DNA of 32,338 nucleotides from Verrucomicrobiales bacterium. Its GTDB lineage: Bacteria; Verrucomicrobiota; Verrucomicrobiia; Verrucomicrobiales; DEV007. Under the pieces are notes generated by a model. That model did not search any database, was not told the origin of the DNA, and worked only from the letters and a program-made list of their open reading frames with translations. The position numbers and the translations under genes are program-made. Below are positions 16,392 through 24,409 of the stretch, in pieces (position 1 is the first letter of the stretch; each line of letters begins with the position of its first letter). The stretch is from positions 1-32,338 of the forward strand of contig JARGOP010000036.1 in assembly GCA_029233965.1 (NCBI GenBank). Reading direction: 5' to 3'.

Positions 16392-17630
16392 ATGAAATTT
16401 TTCATTCTTCTCTCCGTTTTTTTGTCAGCTCTGGCTGCCTGTGGACAGGACGGGGCGGCTCGATTCGAGGCGCTATTTGAAAGGGTTGATACCAACAGGG
16501 ACGGCAAGGTTTCAAAGGAGGAACTCGGAGCTGCCGGTCAGCGGAGTGCCTGGTTGGAAAAAGCGGACCGCAATGGCGATGCTTTGGTGGACCGGGACGA
16601 ACTCCGCCGGTTTTTCCAGCGACCGGAACCCGGTGCTCAGGAGAAAAAGACTGTTGCGATTGAGGTGGTCCAGTCACACCCTCCCGAAGGCGAGGCCCCG
16701 GTGACGATGGAGGGAATTCGAGCTGCGGAAATCTACTCAGCGGACCGCGAAGGGCATAGTTTTCTGGTCATGATCGATGGGAAGACAGTCCATGAAAGCT
16801 ACGCCAATGGTTGGGACAGGATGGCGGGGCATCGCCTCGCGAGCGGGACCAAGAGTTTTTCGGGAGCCCTCCTTGCCCTCGCGGTGAAAGACGGACTCCT
16901 TTCACTCGACGAAGCGGTTTCCGCGACCATCACCGGGTGGAAACCGGATGACCGGCTCAGGACGATCACGATCCGGCAGCTCCTGAATCTGACCAGCGGA
17001 ATAGAACCGGGTGCAAATGGTAAGGTTCCTTCGTATGCCGAAGCGACGGAGGTCGCGGCGCTCTCGGGAGCGGGGGAAGCCTTTCGGTATGGTCCGAATG
17101 CCTTTCAGATCTTCGGGGAGCTGTTGAAGCGTAAACTGGAGGCTCACGAGCAGGTCGCCCCGGGTGACCCTTTGGCTTACCTTGAGGCGAGGGTCTTTGA
17201 TCGCATTGGCCTGAAATACACCCGGTGGCGCCGTGATGATGACGGGAACCCGCATCTTCCTTCCGGGGCCTTTCTCACCGCTCCGGAGTGGGCGAAATTC
17301 GGGCAGCTCCTCCTCCAAAAGGGGGAATGGGATGGAGAGGTGCTGCTGAATCCGGAAACGCTGGCGGAGGCGGTGCGGCCGCAGAATGACACGACCCCTG
17401 AATACGGGCTGACTTTCTGGCTCCTGGAGTCCGGGGTCGATGAGAGTAGACCCTGGATGAAGGGAAGTTACATGGCTGCCGGTGCCGGAAAGCAGCGTCT
17501 TTTCGTTCTCCCTGCCGTCGGTATGGTGATCGTGCGTCAGGGTGAGAGCCGGAAGTTTGAAAATATCGAATTTCTTGAGGCGCTGTTTTCGGTGGATTCC
17601 AGCGTCGCTTTTGTTCAGGATGGGGAATGA
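16392..17630 (+). CDS. Lipoprotein with EF-hand pair and beta-lactamase-fold serine hydrolase domain
   Basis: 412 residues from ATG 16392. A lipoprotein signal ends in LAAC with the lipidated Cys at 17. Two EF-hand loops follow at about 33-44 (DTNRDGKVSKEE) and 59-70 (DRNGDALVDRDE), both with calcium-ligand spacing. Residues about 105-405 form a beta-lactamase/class C-like serine hydrolase: SGTK at 151-154 supplies the SxxK nucleophile and lysine, YGPN at 233-236 lies where the YxN motif is expected, and RQLLNLTSGI (195-204) is a family signature. The substrate (ester, peptide or beta-lactam) cannot be told. The stop overlaps the following lipoprotein gene by four bases, so these are co-translated. 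Joining calcium-binding EF-hands to this hydrolase is unusual and could mean calcium-dependent stability or activity. Confidence 0.87.
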   Translation: MKFFILLSVFLSALAACGQDGAARFEALFERVDTNRDGKVSKEELGAAGQRSAWLEKADRNGDALVDRDELRRFFQRPEPGAQEKKTVAIEVVQSHPPEGEAPVTMEGIRAAEIYSADREGHSFLVMIDGKTVHESYANGWDRMAGHRLASGTKSFSGALLALAVKDGLLSLDEAVSATITGWKPDDRLRTITIRQLLNLTSGIEPGANGKVPSYAEATEVAALSGAGEAFRYGPNAFQIFGELLKRKLEAHEQVAPGDPLAYLEARVFDRIGLKYTRWRRDDDGNPHLPSGAFLTAPEWAKFGQLLLQKGEWDGEVLLNPETLAEAVRPQNDTTPEYGLTFWLLESGVDESRPWMKGSYMAAGAGKQRLFVLPAVGMVIVRQGESRKFENIEFLEALFSVDSSVAFVQDGE

Positions 17631-17932
17631 AAATTCTGACAATCCCCCTCGCGGTCACTGCACTTACCCTTGCCGGTTGTTCCACCGACTCGTCCACGCC
17701 GGAGTCTTCTCAGGAAGATCCAAAGAAAACGGAGACCGCGGCTGAGCTGAAAGACGGGGACATGATCGGTCTCACGATTGAAGCCGCGGAAGCACTTGCC
17801 GGGGAGCGGGGATTGAAAGCCCGCACCGTTTCAGTGGACGGGGAGGTTCGACCTGTGACGATGGACTACCTGCCCGACCGCGTGAATTTCACGGTCGAGC
17901 AGGGCAATGTGACCAAAGTCACCCGTGGCTGA
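17627..17932 (+). CDS. Peptidase inhibitor I78-like lipoprotein, copy 1
   Basis: 101 residues. The lipobox LAGC puts the lipidated Cys at 18, followed by a Ser/Thr/Glu-rich linker to about 44. The C-terminal domain of about 57 residues (from GDMIGL) has the I78 inhibitor pattern: a GLT-EAAEALAGERGL helix and then the DYLPDRVNFTVEQGNVTKV strand motif, matching the family's DYRxDRLNVxVD consensus. Proven I78 members inhibit serine proteases such as elastase and subtilisin; activity here is inferred. The start overlaps the serine hydrolase stop (ATGA). A close paralogue follows after 18 bases. Confidence 0.78.
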   Translation: MKILTIPLAVTALTLAGCSTDSSTPESSQEDPKKTETAAELKDGDMIGLTIEAAEALAGERGLKARTVSVDGEVRPVTMDYLPDRVNFTVEQGNVTKVTRG

Positions 17933-17950
17933 TCCCGACAACCCGAAACG

Positions 17951-18238
17951 ATGAAATACGGTTTCATTCTCATTCTTGCTCTCGCTCTCGGATTCCCCGT
18001 CACCGGCTGTCGGGAAGGAGTCCCTGAAAGCGACGGGGTGGAGGAAAAAGCGGAGCGTGATGAGGATATGATCGGCCTGCCGCTCAGTGAGGCCGAAAAG
18101 CTGGCGACGAAGCGCGGCCTGCTTTCCCGGGTCACGATGCTGGATGGAAAGCCTCAGGCGGCGACACGCGATTACCTTCCGCACCGGGTGAATTTTGTCG
18201 TCAAGGAGGGCAGGGTGCTTGGTGTCTCGAGAGGATGA
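17951..18238 (+). CDS. Peptidase inhibitor I78-like lipoprotein, copy 2
   Basis: 95 residues. The signal ends with VTGC, lipidated Cys at 20. The C-terminal domain shares with copy 1 the skeleton DMIGL...A..LA..RGL..R...DG....T.DYLP.RVNF.V..G.V..V.RG, so the two arose by tandem duplication, but their linkers and signal peptides have diverged. The shared strand motif (DYLPHRVNFVVKEGRV) fits the I78 inhibitor family. It is probably an outer-membrane or periplasmic lipoprotein co-expressed with copy 1 and the hydrolase. Target unknown. Confidence 0.77.
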   Translation: MKYGFILILALALGFPVTGCREGVPESDGVEEKAERDEDMIGLPLSEAEKLATKRGLLSRVTMLDGKPQAATRDYLPHRVNFVVKEGRVLGVSRG

Positions 18239-18439
18239 GATTCGGGCTTTATCGCTCAAACCTGCGGGGAACGCGGAAGCGGAAGGTAGCTCTGAGCGTG
18301 AGCGAAGAGACGGTCGCGGTTTGGTTTTTGTTCACGCTCAAACCTACGGAGTCCCTGCGTTGTAGGGGCGGCTGAATCCTTATCATTTCCCGACATTTCT
18401 GCGTGACATTCCTGTCGCGAACGCTTTGGTCATTCCTGT
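18239..18439 (+). promoter_or_regulatory. Leader region of the purine cluster with inverted and direct repeats
   Basis: A 201-base gap before purC. GCTCAAACCT followed by [G/A]CGG occurs twice (near 18254 and 18336). TGAGCGTGA (18293-18301) pairs with TCACGCTCA (18332-18340), giving a 9-bp stem with a 30-base loop that contains GCGA/TCGC. A smaller CCCT...AGGG hairpin lies near 18352-18366. These would form a structured leader or operator sites controlling pur expression. The region does not match the known guanine/adenine or ZTP riboswitch cores. No good promoter hexamers were found; TTGTAG and TATCAT near 18359-18385 are a weak pair with 15-base spacing. Confidence 0.4.
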
Positions 18440-19729
18440 ATGGTCATCCCCCAATCCGCCCTCGTTGAGCCGTTCTATGAAGGATCGGTGCAGCGCCTCT
18501 TTGCTGTTCCCGGAGATGACACGGTCATGGTCACGCAGACGACCGCGAAAGGGTCGGTCTTTGATGTCGGGGCACTCTTTGAAATTTCAGGCAACGATGT
18601 GAACCGCGCGCTCTTTCGTCATGTTCTTTATTCGAAGATGGCGGACCCCGAAGTCTGGAAGGGGGTTCGGTCGGCAATCGAAGCAGCTCCGGATTTGAGT
18701 GATGACTACCGCAACGAGCTGATTTCAGGCGCCCTCGAAGAGGCCTGCGTCCGGGGGGCGAAGACTCATCACGAAGGGATGCTCGACGCGGTCTCGGGGG
18801 AAGTGGCCCGTGGATCCGTTCCGGAGAATCCGAGCTCCTACAACGTGGTGAGGAAATATCAGATTCTGAAGCCGGTCCGCTCGGAGTTTCTCGGAGCCCA
18901 TCTCTTCGACTACTCGCAGTTTCCGCGTGAAGATGGATTTGTCGTTCCGCTGGAATACATCGTTCGTTTCGGGATCACGAGCGCGAGTTCCGTCTATCGC
19001 AAGTATGAGGCGATGGACGGGAAAGCGAAGCAGGCCTTCGAGCAGGAACTCGGAGTGACCCGCCCGCTCGATGCCTGGCAATATCTTGAGAAGCCGATCG
19101 GTGATTTCACCAGCAAATTTGAGCCCGAGGACCGGATGGTGAGCAAGCAGGAGGCTCTCGTCATGAGCGGCCTTTCCGGAGCGCAGTTCGTCGACAGCGG
19201 CAAACTCGCGATTCTGGGAGCCTGGGCAGTGCGTCAACTCGTCGAGGAAATCGGGTTGCTGATGTGGGACATCAAATGGGAATTTGCCAAGGATGGCGGC
19301 GATCTTGTCTTTGTCGACACGATCGATACCGATTCCTTCCGCGCGACGATGTTTCTCGACTTCGAGGGTGAGCGGTTTGTGAATCATTACAATAAGCAGG
19401 CAATGCGGGATTACTTCACGCTCCTGCATGGAGACTGGATCGAAGACATCAAAACCGCCAAAGCACTCGGGCAGCAGGAGGGAGTCGCGTTCACCGAGAT
19501 TCTCGCAGCAGGACAGTCCGAAGGGAAGTATGCCGCGACCCCGGAGGTGGATGCGGAATTTCTCCGGTTGCAGGAGCAGAAAATGATCGCGATCCGCGAC
19601 TACATGCTCGGTGAGGCGGAAGCGGGCGACGTGAAGGAGTTGCTGGTTACAGCAGGTACTGGCGAGATTGGATTTTATAAAGCCAAAGCAAAGCTGGATG
19701 GCTTTCGAAAAATAAACGGCATCTCTTAA
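18440..19729 (+). CDS. purC: SAICAR synthetase (long, divergent PurC)
   Basis: 429 residues against about 235-300 for most PurC proteins. It would ligate aspartate to CAIR in IMP synthesis (step 7). PurC-like features: an N-terminal GSVQRLFAV strand pair, the SGNDVNRALFRHVL segment where ISGKG-like residues stand, VPLEYIVRFGITSASSVYRKY at about 175-195 (the substrate-binding PxEvvvR/GS region), and WDIKWEFA ... LVFVDTIDTDSFR at about 273-300, matching the family's D-K-E-F and DE-TPD-R motifs. About 100 residues between residue 65 and 140 and the C-terminal tail are additional. Position at the head of a purine cluster supports the call. Start: an ATG that gives the family's N-terminus, without Shine-Dalgarno. 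Less certain than its neighbours because of the divergence. Confidence 0.82.
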   Translation: MVIPQSALVEPFYEGSVQRLFAVPGDDTVMVTQTTAKGSVFDVGALFEISGNDVNRALFRHVLYSKMADPEVWKGVRSAIEAAPDLSDDYRNELISGALEEACVRGAKTHHEGMLDAVSGEVARGSVPENPSSYNVVRKYQILKPVRSEFLGAHLFDYSQFPREDGFVVPLEYIVRFGITSASSVYRKYEAMDGKAKQAFEQELGVTRPLDAWQYLEKPIGDFTSKFEPEDRMVSKQEALVMSGLSGAQFVDSGKLAILGAWAVRQLVEEIGLLMWDIKWEFAKDGGDLVFVDTIDTDSFRATMFLDFEGERFVNHYNKQAMRDYFTLLHGDWIEDIKTAKALGQQEGVAFTEILAAGQSEGKYAATPEVDAEFLRLQEQKMIAIRDYMLGEAEAGDVKELLVTAGTGEIGFYKAKAKLDGFRKINGIS

Positions 19730-19733
19730 CTAT

Positions 19734-19750
19734 GGGCGGTTGACTCGCCC
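19734..19750 (+). promoter_or_regulatory. Small hairpin between purC and purS
   Basis: GGGCG-GTTGACT-CGCCC, a 5-bp GC stem with a seven-base loop, starts four bases after the purC stop. It lacks a T-run, so it is probably not a terminator. It could mark an mRNA processing or stability site in the 84-base purC-purS gap. Confidence 0.3.
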
Positions 19751-19813
19751 CGAATTAAGCCTAGGAAAGTGAAGGTGATTGGCCAAAACTCGACACAACA
19801 ACCCCTGTGATTG

Positions 19814-20263
19814 ATGCGGGAATTTTTTGAAATCAGCGACCGGTTCATTGAAGCAGCCGACGCAAACGAACTTCTCTATGAGCCGCTCGGCAGCGGTGTC
19901 ACGACCCGGCGGACCCGGCGGTATGAGGTTGAGTTTGAAGGAGGGAAGACGGCCCTTGATGCTTTCATTCGGAAGACACTCTTTGACGAGATTAGCCAGG
20001 ACTTCAGTGAAGGCGACGAGGCGGCTCTCGAGGGGTTTTCCTTCGTCGTCGAATATGGGATGAAGCCCGGAGCGCTCGACCTTGAGAAGGAGGCTATTTT
20101 GACCTATTACCGCGGAATCACGGATCCCGGATTTGAGTTGAAGGATCTGAAAATCCGCCAGCGTCTTTATGTTTTTGATGCGGAGGCAAAAGATTCCGAT
20201 CGATTCATCCGCGATATTTGCAACGGAGCGATCCACAACTGGAACGTGATTCAGGGAAGCTAA
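19814..20263 (+). CDS. purS: FGAM synthase subunit PurS with N-terminal extension
   Basis: 149 residues against about 80 for typical PurS. PurS is the small subunit that bridges PurL and PurQ in FGAM synthase. Residues about 76-149 match the family: VVEYGMKPGALDLEKEAILTYYR has the KPGvlDpqG-like start, and IRQRLYVFDAEAKDSDRFIRDICNGAIHNWNVI the second strand-helix-strand with the N-x-V-I ending. The first 75 residues are extra. Within them RRYEVEFEGGKTALDAFIRKTLFDEI resembles the C-terminal half of the PurS domain, suggesting a degenerate duplication. A TTG at 19811 directly precedes the ATG at 19814; the ATG is chosen. The gene ends five bases before purL. Confidence 0.85.
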   Translation: MREFFEISDRFIEAADANELLYEPLGSGVTTRRTRRYEVEFEGGKTALDAFIRKTLFDEISQDFSEGDEAALEGFSFVVEYGMKPGALDLEKEAILTYYRGITDPGFELKDLKIRQRLYVFDAEAKDSDRFIRDICNGAIHNWNVIQGS

Positions 20264-20268
20264 CTGAG

Positions 20269-22698
20269 ATGTCTGAAACAACCATTCTCGACGAAATTGC
20301 GGAAGCGCCCGCTGATCATTTCCGGATTCTCAAGATCTCGGATCTCGATGGTGACAAGCTGCTCGAGCTGAGCCGGTTCATGCACCTCTCTCTCTCGAAG
20401 GAGGACATGCTCGCCGTGCAGAAGATTTACAAGGAGTGGGATCGCGAGCCCACTGACGTGGAACTTGAGGTCATCGCGCAGACCTGGTCGGAGCACTGTA
20501 AGCACCGGATCTTCGGGGCGGATATCGACCATGAAGTGGACGGGGAAAAGGAATCCGTGAAGTCCCTTTTCAAGACCTACATCTTCGACGTCTCGCACAG
20601 GATTTTCGACAGCAAGCCGGGGTTCGTGCTTTCTGCCTTTCATGACAATGCCGGCTTCATTAAGCTCGATGACGAGCAGGCGATCTGCCTGAAGGCGGAG
20701 ACGCACAACCACCCAAGCGCGATCGAGCCCTATGCGGGAGCGAATACCGGTCTCGGTGGGGTCATCCGTGATATCCTCGGGGCGGGAAAGGGGGCAAAGC
20801 CGATCGGTTCTCTCGACGTCTTCTGCTTCGGTTCACCGGACACTTCGATGGAGAAGATCAAGGCGGACGACGTCCTTCACCCTCTCGGGATCATGCGCGG
20901 TGTCGTCCGCGGAGTTCGTGACTACGGCAACCGGATGGGAATCCCGACGATCAGCGGGGCGATCCAATTTGACGACTCCTACATCTACAATCCGCTCGTG
21001 TATTGTGGAACGGCCGGCGTGATTCCGATCAAAGACATCGACAAGAAGGTCGAGGCGGGCATGAAAATCATCGCGGTGGGCGGACGGACCGGGCGGGACG
21101 GTCTCCACGGGGCGACTTTTTCCTCGGCGGCTCTTGATACGGAGAGTCACGAATCGGATCAGCAGGCGGTGCAGATCGGGAATCCGATCGAAGAGAAAAA
21201 GGCGGCCGATTTCGTTCTCGCAGCACGTGACAAGGGGCTGATCGGGTTTATCACGGATTGCGGTGCCGGTGGTTTCTCCAGCGCCTGCGGCGAGATGCTC
21301 GAAGAGTGCGGCGGGACGATCCATTTGGACAATGCGCCCCTGAAAGAGCAGGGGCTCGTGAGCTGGGAGATCTTCATCAGCGAGAGCCAGGAGCGCATGG
21401 TCCTTGCGGTCGCGGAAGAGCATTTGCCTGCCCTTCAGGAACTGGCCGACCTTTACGAAACCGAGATGACGATTCTCGGGGAAGCGGATGGATCAGGGAT
21501 TCTCAAAGTGACGCATCATGGGGAAACAGTCTGTCAGCTCGACTGCTCGAAACTGCACGATGCCCCGACCCGCCATCTCAAGGCAAAGTGGGAGAAGAAG
21601 ACGAAGCCGGTCGAGGCTCCGGTTCTCTCCCGTCCGGGGACGACCTTGAAAGAGGTCCTCGGGGATTTTGCGGTCGTGTCACGCGAGCCGATCATCCGCG
21701 AGTATGACCACGAAGTTCAGGGCAATACGATCCTGAAGCCTCTCGCCGGTGCTTCCGGGGATGCGCCTCAGGATGCGGCGGTGCTCCGGATTAACGGCAG
21801 TGATCGGCTCATGTCGATGAGCGTTTCAATTCTGCCCGAATGGGGGAAGACCGATCCCTACGCGATGGGCACGGCCTGTGTCGATGAGTGCATGCGACAA
21901 CTGGTTGCTTCCGGGGCGGATCCGGATCGGATCGCGATTCTCGATAACTTCTGTGTCGGTAATCCGGAGGCGGAAGAGGAACTCGGTGCCCTCGTCGAGA
22001 CCGTGAAAGGAATCGCTGATGCTGCGGTCGCCTATGGAGCGCCTTTTGTTTCCGGAAAGGATTCGTTCTACAACTATTTCGAGACCGAAGAGGGTCCGGT
22101 ATCCATCCCCGTGACCATCCTCATCAGCGGAATGGGAATCGTCGAGGAAGCGTCTCACGTTACCGGGAGTTCCCTTCGTCGCAACGACAGTGTCCTCGCG
22201 ATCATTGGTCATACGCAGTCGAAGCTCGGCGGTTCTGTTTTTGCGCGTCAGGCGGGATTGACCACTGCTGAGGTGCCTTCCACAGATCTCGACGAAGCGA
22301 TGAAGATGTATCGCCAATACTACAAGGCGGTTCAGGAAGGTCTCATTCTCTCCGCGCATGACGTCAGTGAGGGAGGCCTCGCCGTCACCCTCGCCGAAGC
22401 AGCCTTTTCAGGAAAAGCCGGTCTCGAGATCGACCTGAGTTCTCTGCCGATGGATGACGACGCCTCGAAAGCCGCGATGCTTTTCGGAGAGTCGCCGTCG
22501 CGTTTGGTCATCGAAGTGGCTCCCGAGAATCTCGAAAAAGTGGCGGAGCTTTTCGAGGGCCTTCCTTTTGCGGGACTCGGTCGCGCTGCCTCCGGGCATC
22601 AGAATTTGAATGTAGTATGGGGTAAAGAAATCCTCATCAATGAATCGATCGACGAGCTGAAATCGCTATGGAAGAACGGCCTTGCGCAGTATTACTAA
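20269..22698 (+). CDS. purL: FGAM synthase catalytic subunit PurL (small form)
   Basis: 809 residues from ATG 20269; an in-frame upstream GTG-type extension would run into purS and was rejected. Small-type PurL without the glutaminase domain, which PurQ supplies. Landmarks: QTWSEHCKH at 71-79, the substrate/ATP segment KAETHNHPSAIEPYAGANTG at 142-161, a GGRTGRDGLHGATF motif, and the second half containing CVDECMRQLV and GAPFVSGKDS. It is somewhat longer than usual (about 720-770). It catalyses the ATP-dependent amidation of FGAR (step 4) together with PurS and PurQ, which flank it. Five bases from purS; overlaps purQ by 31 bases. Confidence 0.96.
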   Translation: MSETTILDEIAEAPADHFRILKISDLDGDKLLELSRFMHLSLSKEDMLAVQKIYKEWDREPTDVELEVIAQTWSEHCKHRIFGADIDHEVDGEKESVKSLFKTYIFDVSHRIFDSKPGFVLSAFHDNAGFIKLDDEQAICLKAETHNHPSAIEPYAGANTGLGGVIRDILGAGKGAKPIGSLDVFCFGSPDTSMEKIKADDVLHPLGIMRGVVRGVRDYGNRMGIPTISGAIQFDDSYIYNPLVYCGTAGVIPIKDIDKKVEAGMKIIAVGGRTGRDGLHGATFSSAALDTESHESDQQAVQIGNPIEEKKAADFVLAARDKGLIGFITDCGAGGFSSACGEMLEECGGTIHLDNAPLKEQGLVSWEIFISESQERMVLAVAEEHLPALQELADLYETEMTILGEADGSGILKVTHHGETVCQLDCSKLHDAPTRHLKAKWEKKTKPVEAPVLSRPGTTLKEVLGDFAVVSREPIIREYDHEVQGNTILKPLAGASGDAPQDAAVLRINGSDRLMSMSVSILPEWGKTDPYAMGTACVDECMRQLVASGADPDRIAILDNFCVGNPEAEEELGALVETVKGIADAAVAYGAPFVSGKDSFYNYFETEEGPVSIPVTILISGMGIVEEASHVTGSSLRRNDSVLAIIGHTQSKLGGSVFARQAGLTTAEVPSTDLDEAMKMYRQYYKAVQEGLILSAHDVSEGGLAVTLAEAAFSGKAGLEIDLSSLPMDDDASKAAMLFGESPSRLVIEVAPENLEKVAELFEGLPFAGLGRAASGHQNLNVVWGKEILINESIDELKSLWKNGLAQYY

Positions 22699-23411
22699 AA
22701 TTTCCCGGCACGAACTGTGACGGGGAAACCGCCCGGGCTCTCGAGACGGTCGGCTTTGTCACGGAGGTGGTTCAGATTTCGGAGCTCACCCCGGAGAAGC
22801 TCGTCGGTGTCCGTCTCGTTGTTCTCTCCGGCGGCTTCAGCTATGGAGACTATGTGATGGCCGGTCGTCTCGCCAGACTCGTTACGGAGCAGAAGGTGGG
22901 CGAGACTTTGAAGGAGTTCCGCGACAATGGAGGCTACCTTCTCGGGATTTGCAACGGCTTCCAGATTTTGACTCAGCTGGACCTGCTCCCGGCGGGAAGT
23001 CTCGTCGAGAATACAAGCGGGCGCTTCCAGTGCCAGTGGGTGACCTTGAAAAACCGGGCGCCGCAAAGTCCGTTTCTTTCGCAGCTTCCTGAAAGTTTTG
23101 AATTTCCCATCGCCCATGCGGAGGGACGCCTCGTCACCCGTGAGGCGGGCGAGGCTGCCGGGTATGTGGCGAGCGGTGCGGCGGCGCTGACCTATGCGAC
23201 GGACGTGAACGGAAGCTTTGAGCAGATTGCCGGCCTTCAGGATGAAACCGGGCGCGTATTCGGTCTCATGCCTCACCCGGAGCGCTTTCTCCGTCAGGAA
23301 GACCACTACGATCCCGACTGGAGCAGCGGCAAAGACGGTGGGGAAACTCACGGAAGTGGATATTATCTCTTTCGCTCTCTGTACGATTCGGTAACATCCA
23401 CTTCAGAATGA
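22668..23411 (+). CDS. purQ: FGAM synthase glutaminase subunit PurQ
   Basis: 247-residue class I glutamine amidotransferase supplying ammonia to PurL. The catalytic triad is complete: Cys95 in GICNGFQ, His203 and Glu205 in MPHPERF. The oxyanion region GGFSYGDYVMAGRLAR (55-70) is a PurQ signature, and residues 9-20 (LLKFPGTNCDGE) match the N-terminus of the family. The ATG at 22668 lies 31 bases inside purL, and the gene ends with an ATGA overlap into purM, so this is a tightly coupled set. Length is normal to slightly long; the C-terminal tail after 210 is polar. Confidence 0.96.
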   Translation: MEERPCAVLLKFPGTNCDGETARALETVGFVTEVVQISELTPEKLVGVRLVVLSGGFSYGDYVMAGRLARLVTEQKVGETLKEFRDNGGYLLGICNGFQILTQLDLLPAGSLVENTSGRFQCQWVTLKNRAPQSPFLSQLPESFEFPIAHAEGRLVTREAGEAAGYVASGAAALTYATDVNGSFEQIAGLQDETGRVFGLMPHPERFLRQEDHYDPDWSSGKDGGETHGSGYYLFRSLYDSVTSTSE

Positions 23412-24400
23412 GCGGCGAATTCACTTACAAAGGCGCCGGAGTCGATATCGAAGAAGCCGCCGCTCTGGTTGGCGACATCGGGGAACTCCGCCAAAGCACA
23501 GAAGCGAAACGATCCCTGATGCAATCGTTCGGGCTCTTCGCAGCCAGTTACGATCTCAGTGATTACAGGGAGCCGGTCATCGTTACAGGCTGTGACGGGG
23601 TCGGCACGAAGATTGAGCTTCTCCTTGAGCATGATCAATTGGAGATTGCCGGCAAAGATCTCGTCGCGATGAATGTGAACGACATTCTCACGACAGGAGG
23701 CGATCCGCTCATGTTTCTCGACTACATCGGGATCGGGGCGATCGATAAGGTGAAGATCAAGCGTCTCATCGGCGGCATGGCGGAGCATCTCGCGAGTTGC
23801 GATTGTATTCTCGCCGGTGGCGAAACCGCGGAAATGCCGGGGATCGTTCCGGACGGCGTCATCGAGTTGAGTGGATTTTGTGTTGGTGCGGCCGAGAAAC
23901 CCGATCTCATTGATCCTGCCCGGATCGAAGTGGGGGACAAATTCATCGGCTACCCCTCGGACGGATTTCACGCGAACGGCTGGAGTTTGATCCGCCGTAT
24001 CCTCGAAGCAAATCCCGGCCTGATCGATGAGGAGGAGTGGGTTCAGTTCCTGGCCCCGACCCGGCTGTATCACGATGTTGTTGCCGGGCTTCGGGAACGA
24101 TCCATTGATATCAAGGCGATGGCTCATATCACCGGTGGTGGTTTGCCGGAGAATCTGGAGCGCCTCCTCAACGGGAAAGGTGCCGACATCACAATTCCGC
24201 GCTGGGAACTCGGTGCTGTCGCCAAGGTTCTCTCGTTTGTGGAGGATGCCGAAGCAGTCAAGACCTTCAACATGGGTTGGGGCTGGGTCGTCGTTGTCCC
24301 TGCTTCCGAAGCAGAGGCGGCCGCGAGCTTCCATGAAGGGGCGCGCATCATCGGTGAGGTTGACTCGTCCGGTGAGGTCAAAGTTCACGTTTCCAGTTAA
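23408..24400 (+). CDS. purM: AIR synthase PurM
   Basis: 330-residue phosphoribosylformylglycinamidine cyclo-ligase, step 5, closing FGAM to AIR with ATP. Recognised by the opening TYKGAGVDIEEA, TGCDGVGTKIELL (about 59-71), the DLVAMNVNDILTTGGDPL segment, GGETAEMPG near 139-147 and GYPSDGFHANGWSLIRR near 180-196. It shares the PurM/PurL superfamily fold with the product of purL. ATGA overlap with purQ; nine bases separate it from purF. Nothing unusual. Confidence 0.96.
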   Translation: MSGEFTYKGAGVDIEEAAALVGDIGELRQSTEAKRSLMQSFGLFAASYDLSDYREPVIVTGCDGVGTKIELLLEHDQLEIAGKDLVAMNVNDILTTGGDPLMFLDYIGIGAIDKVKIKRLIGGMAEHLASCDCILAGGETAEMPGIVPDGVIELSGFCVGAAEKPDLIDPARIEVGDKFIGYPSDGFHANGWSLIRRILEANPGLIDEEEWVQFLAPTRLYHDVVAGLRERSIDIKAMAHITGGGLPENLERLLNGKGADITIPRWELGAVAKVLSFVEDAEAVKTFNMGWGWVVVVPASEAEAAASFHEGARIIGEVDSSGEVKVHVSS

Positions 24401-24409
24401 GGCCTCCAA

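Noticed and set aside
18239-18439. Purine (guanine/adenine) or ZTP riboswitch before purC
   Set aside because: The conserved core sequences of these riboswitches are not found; only simple inverted and direct repeats are visible.
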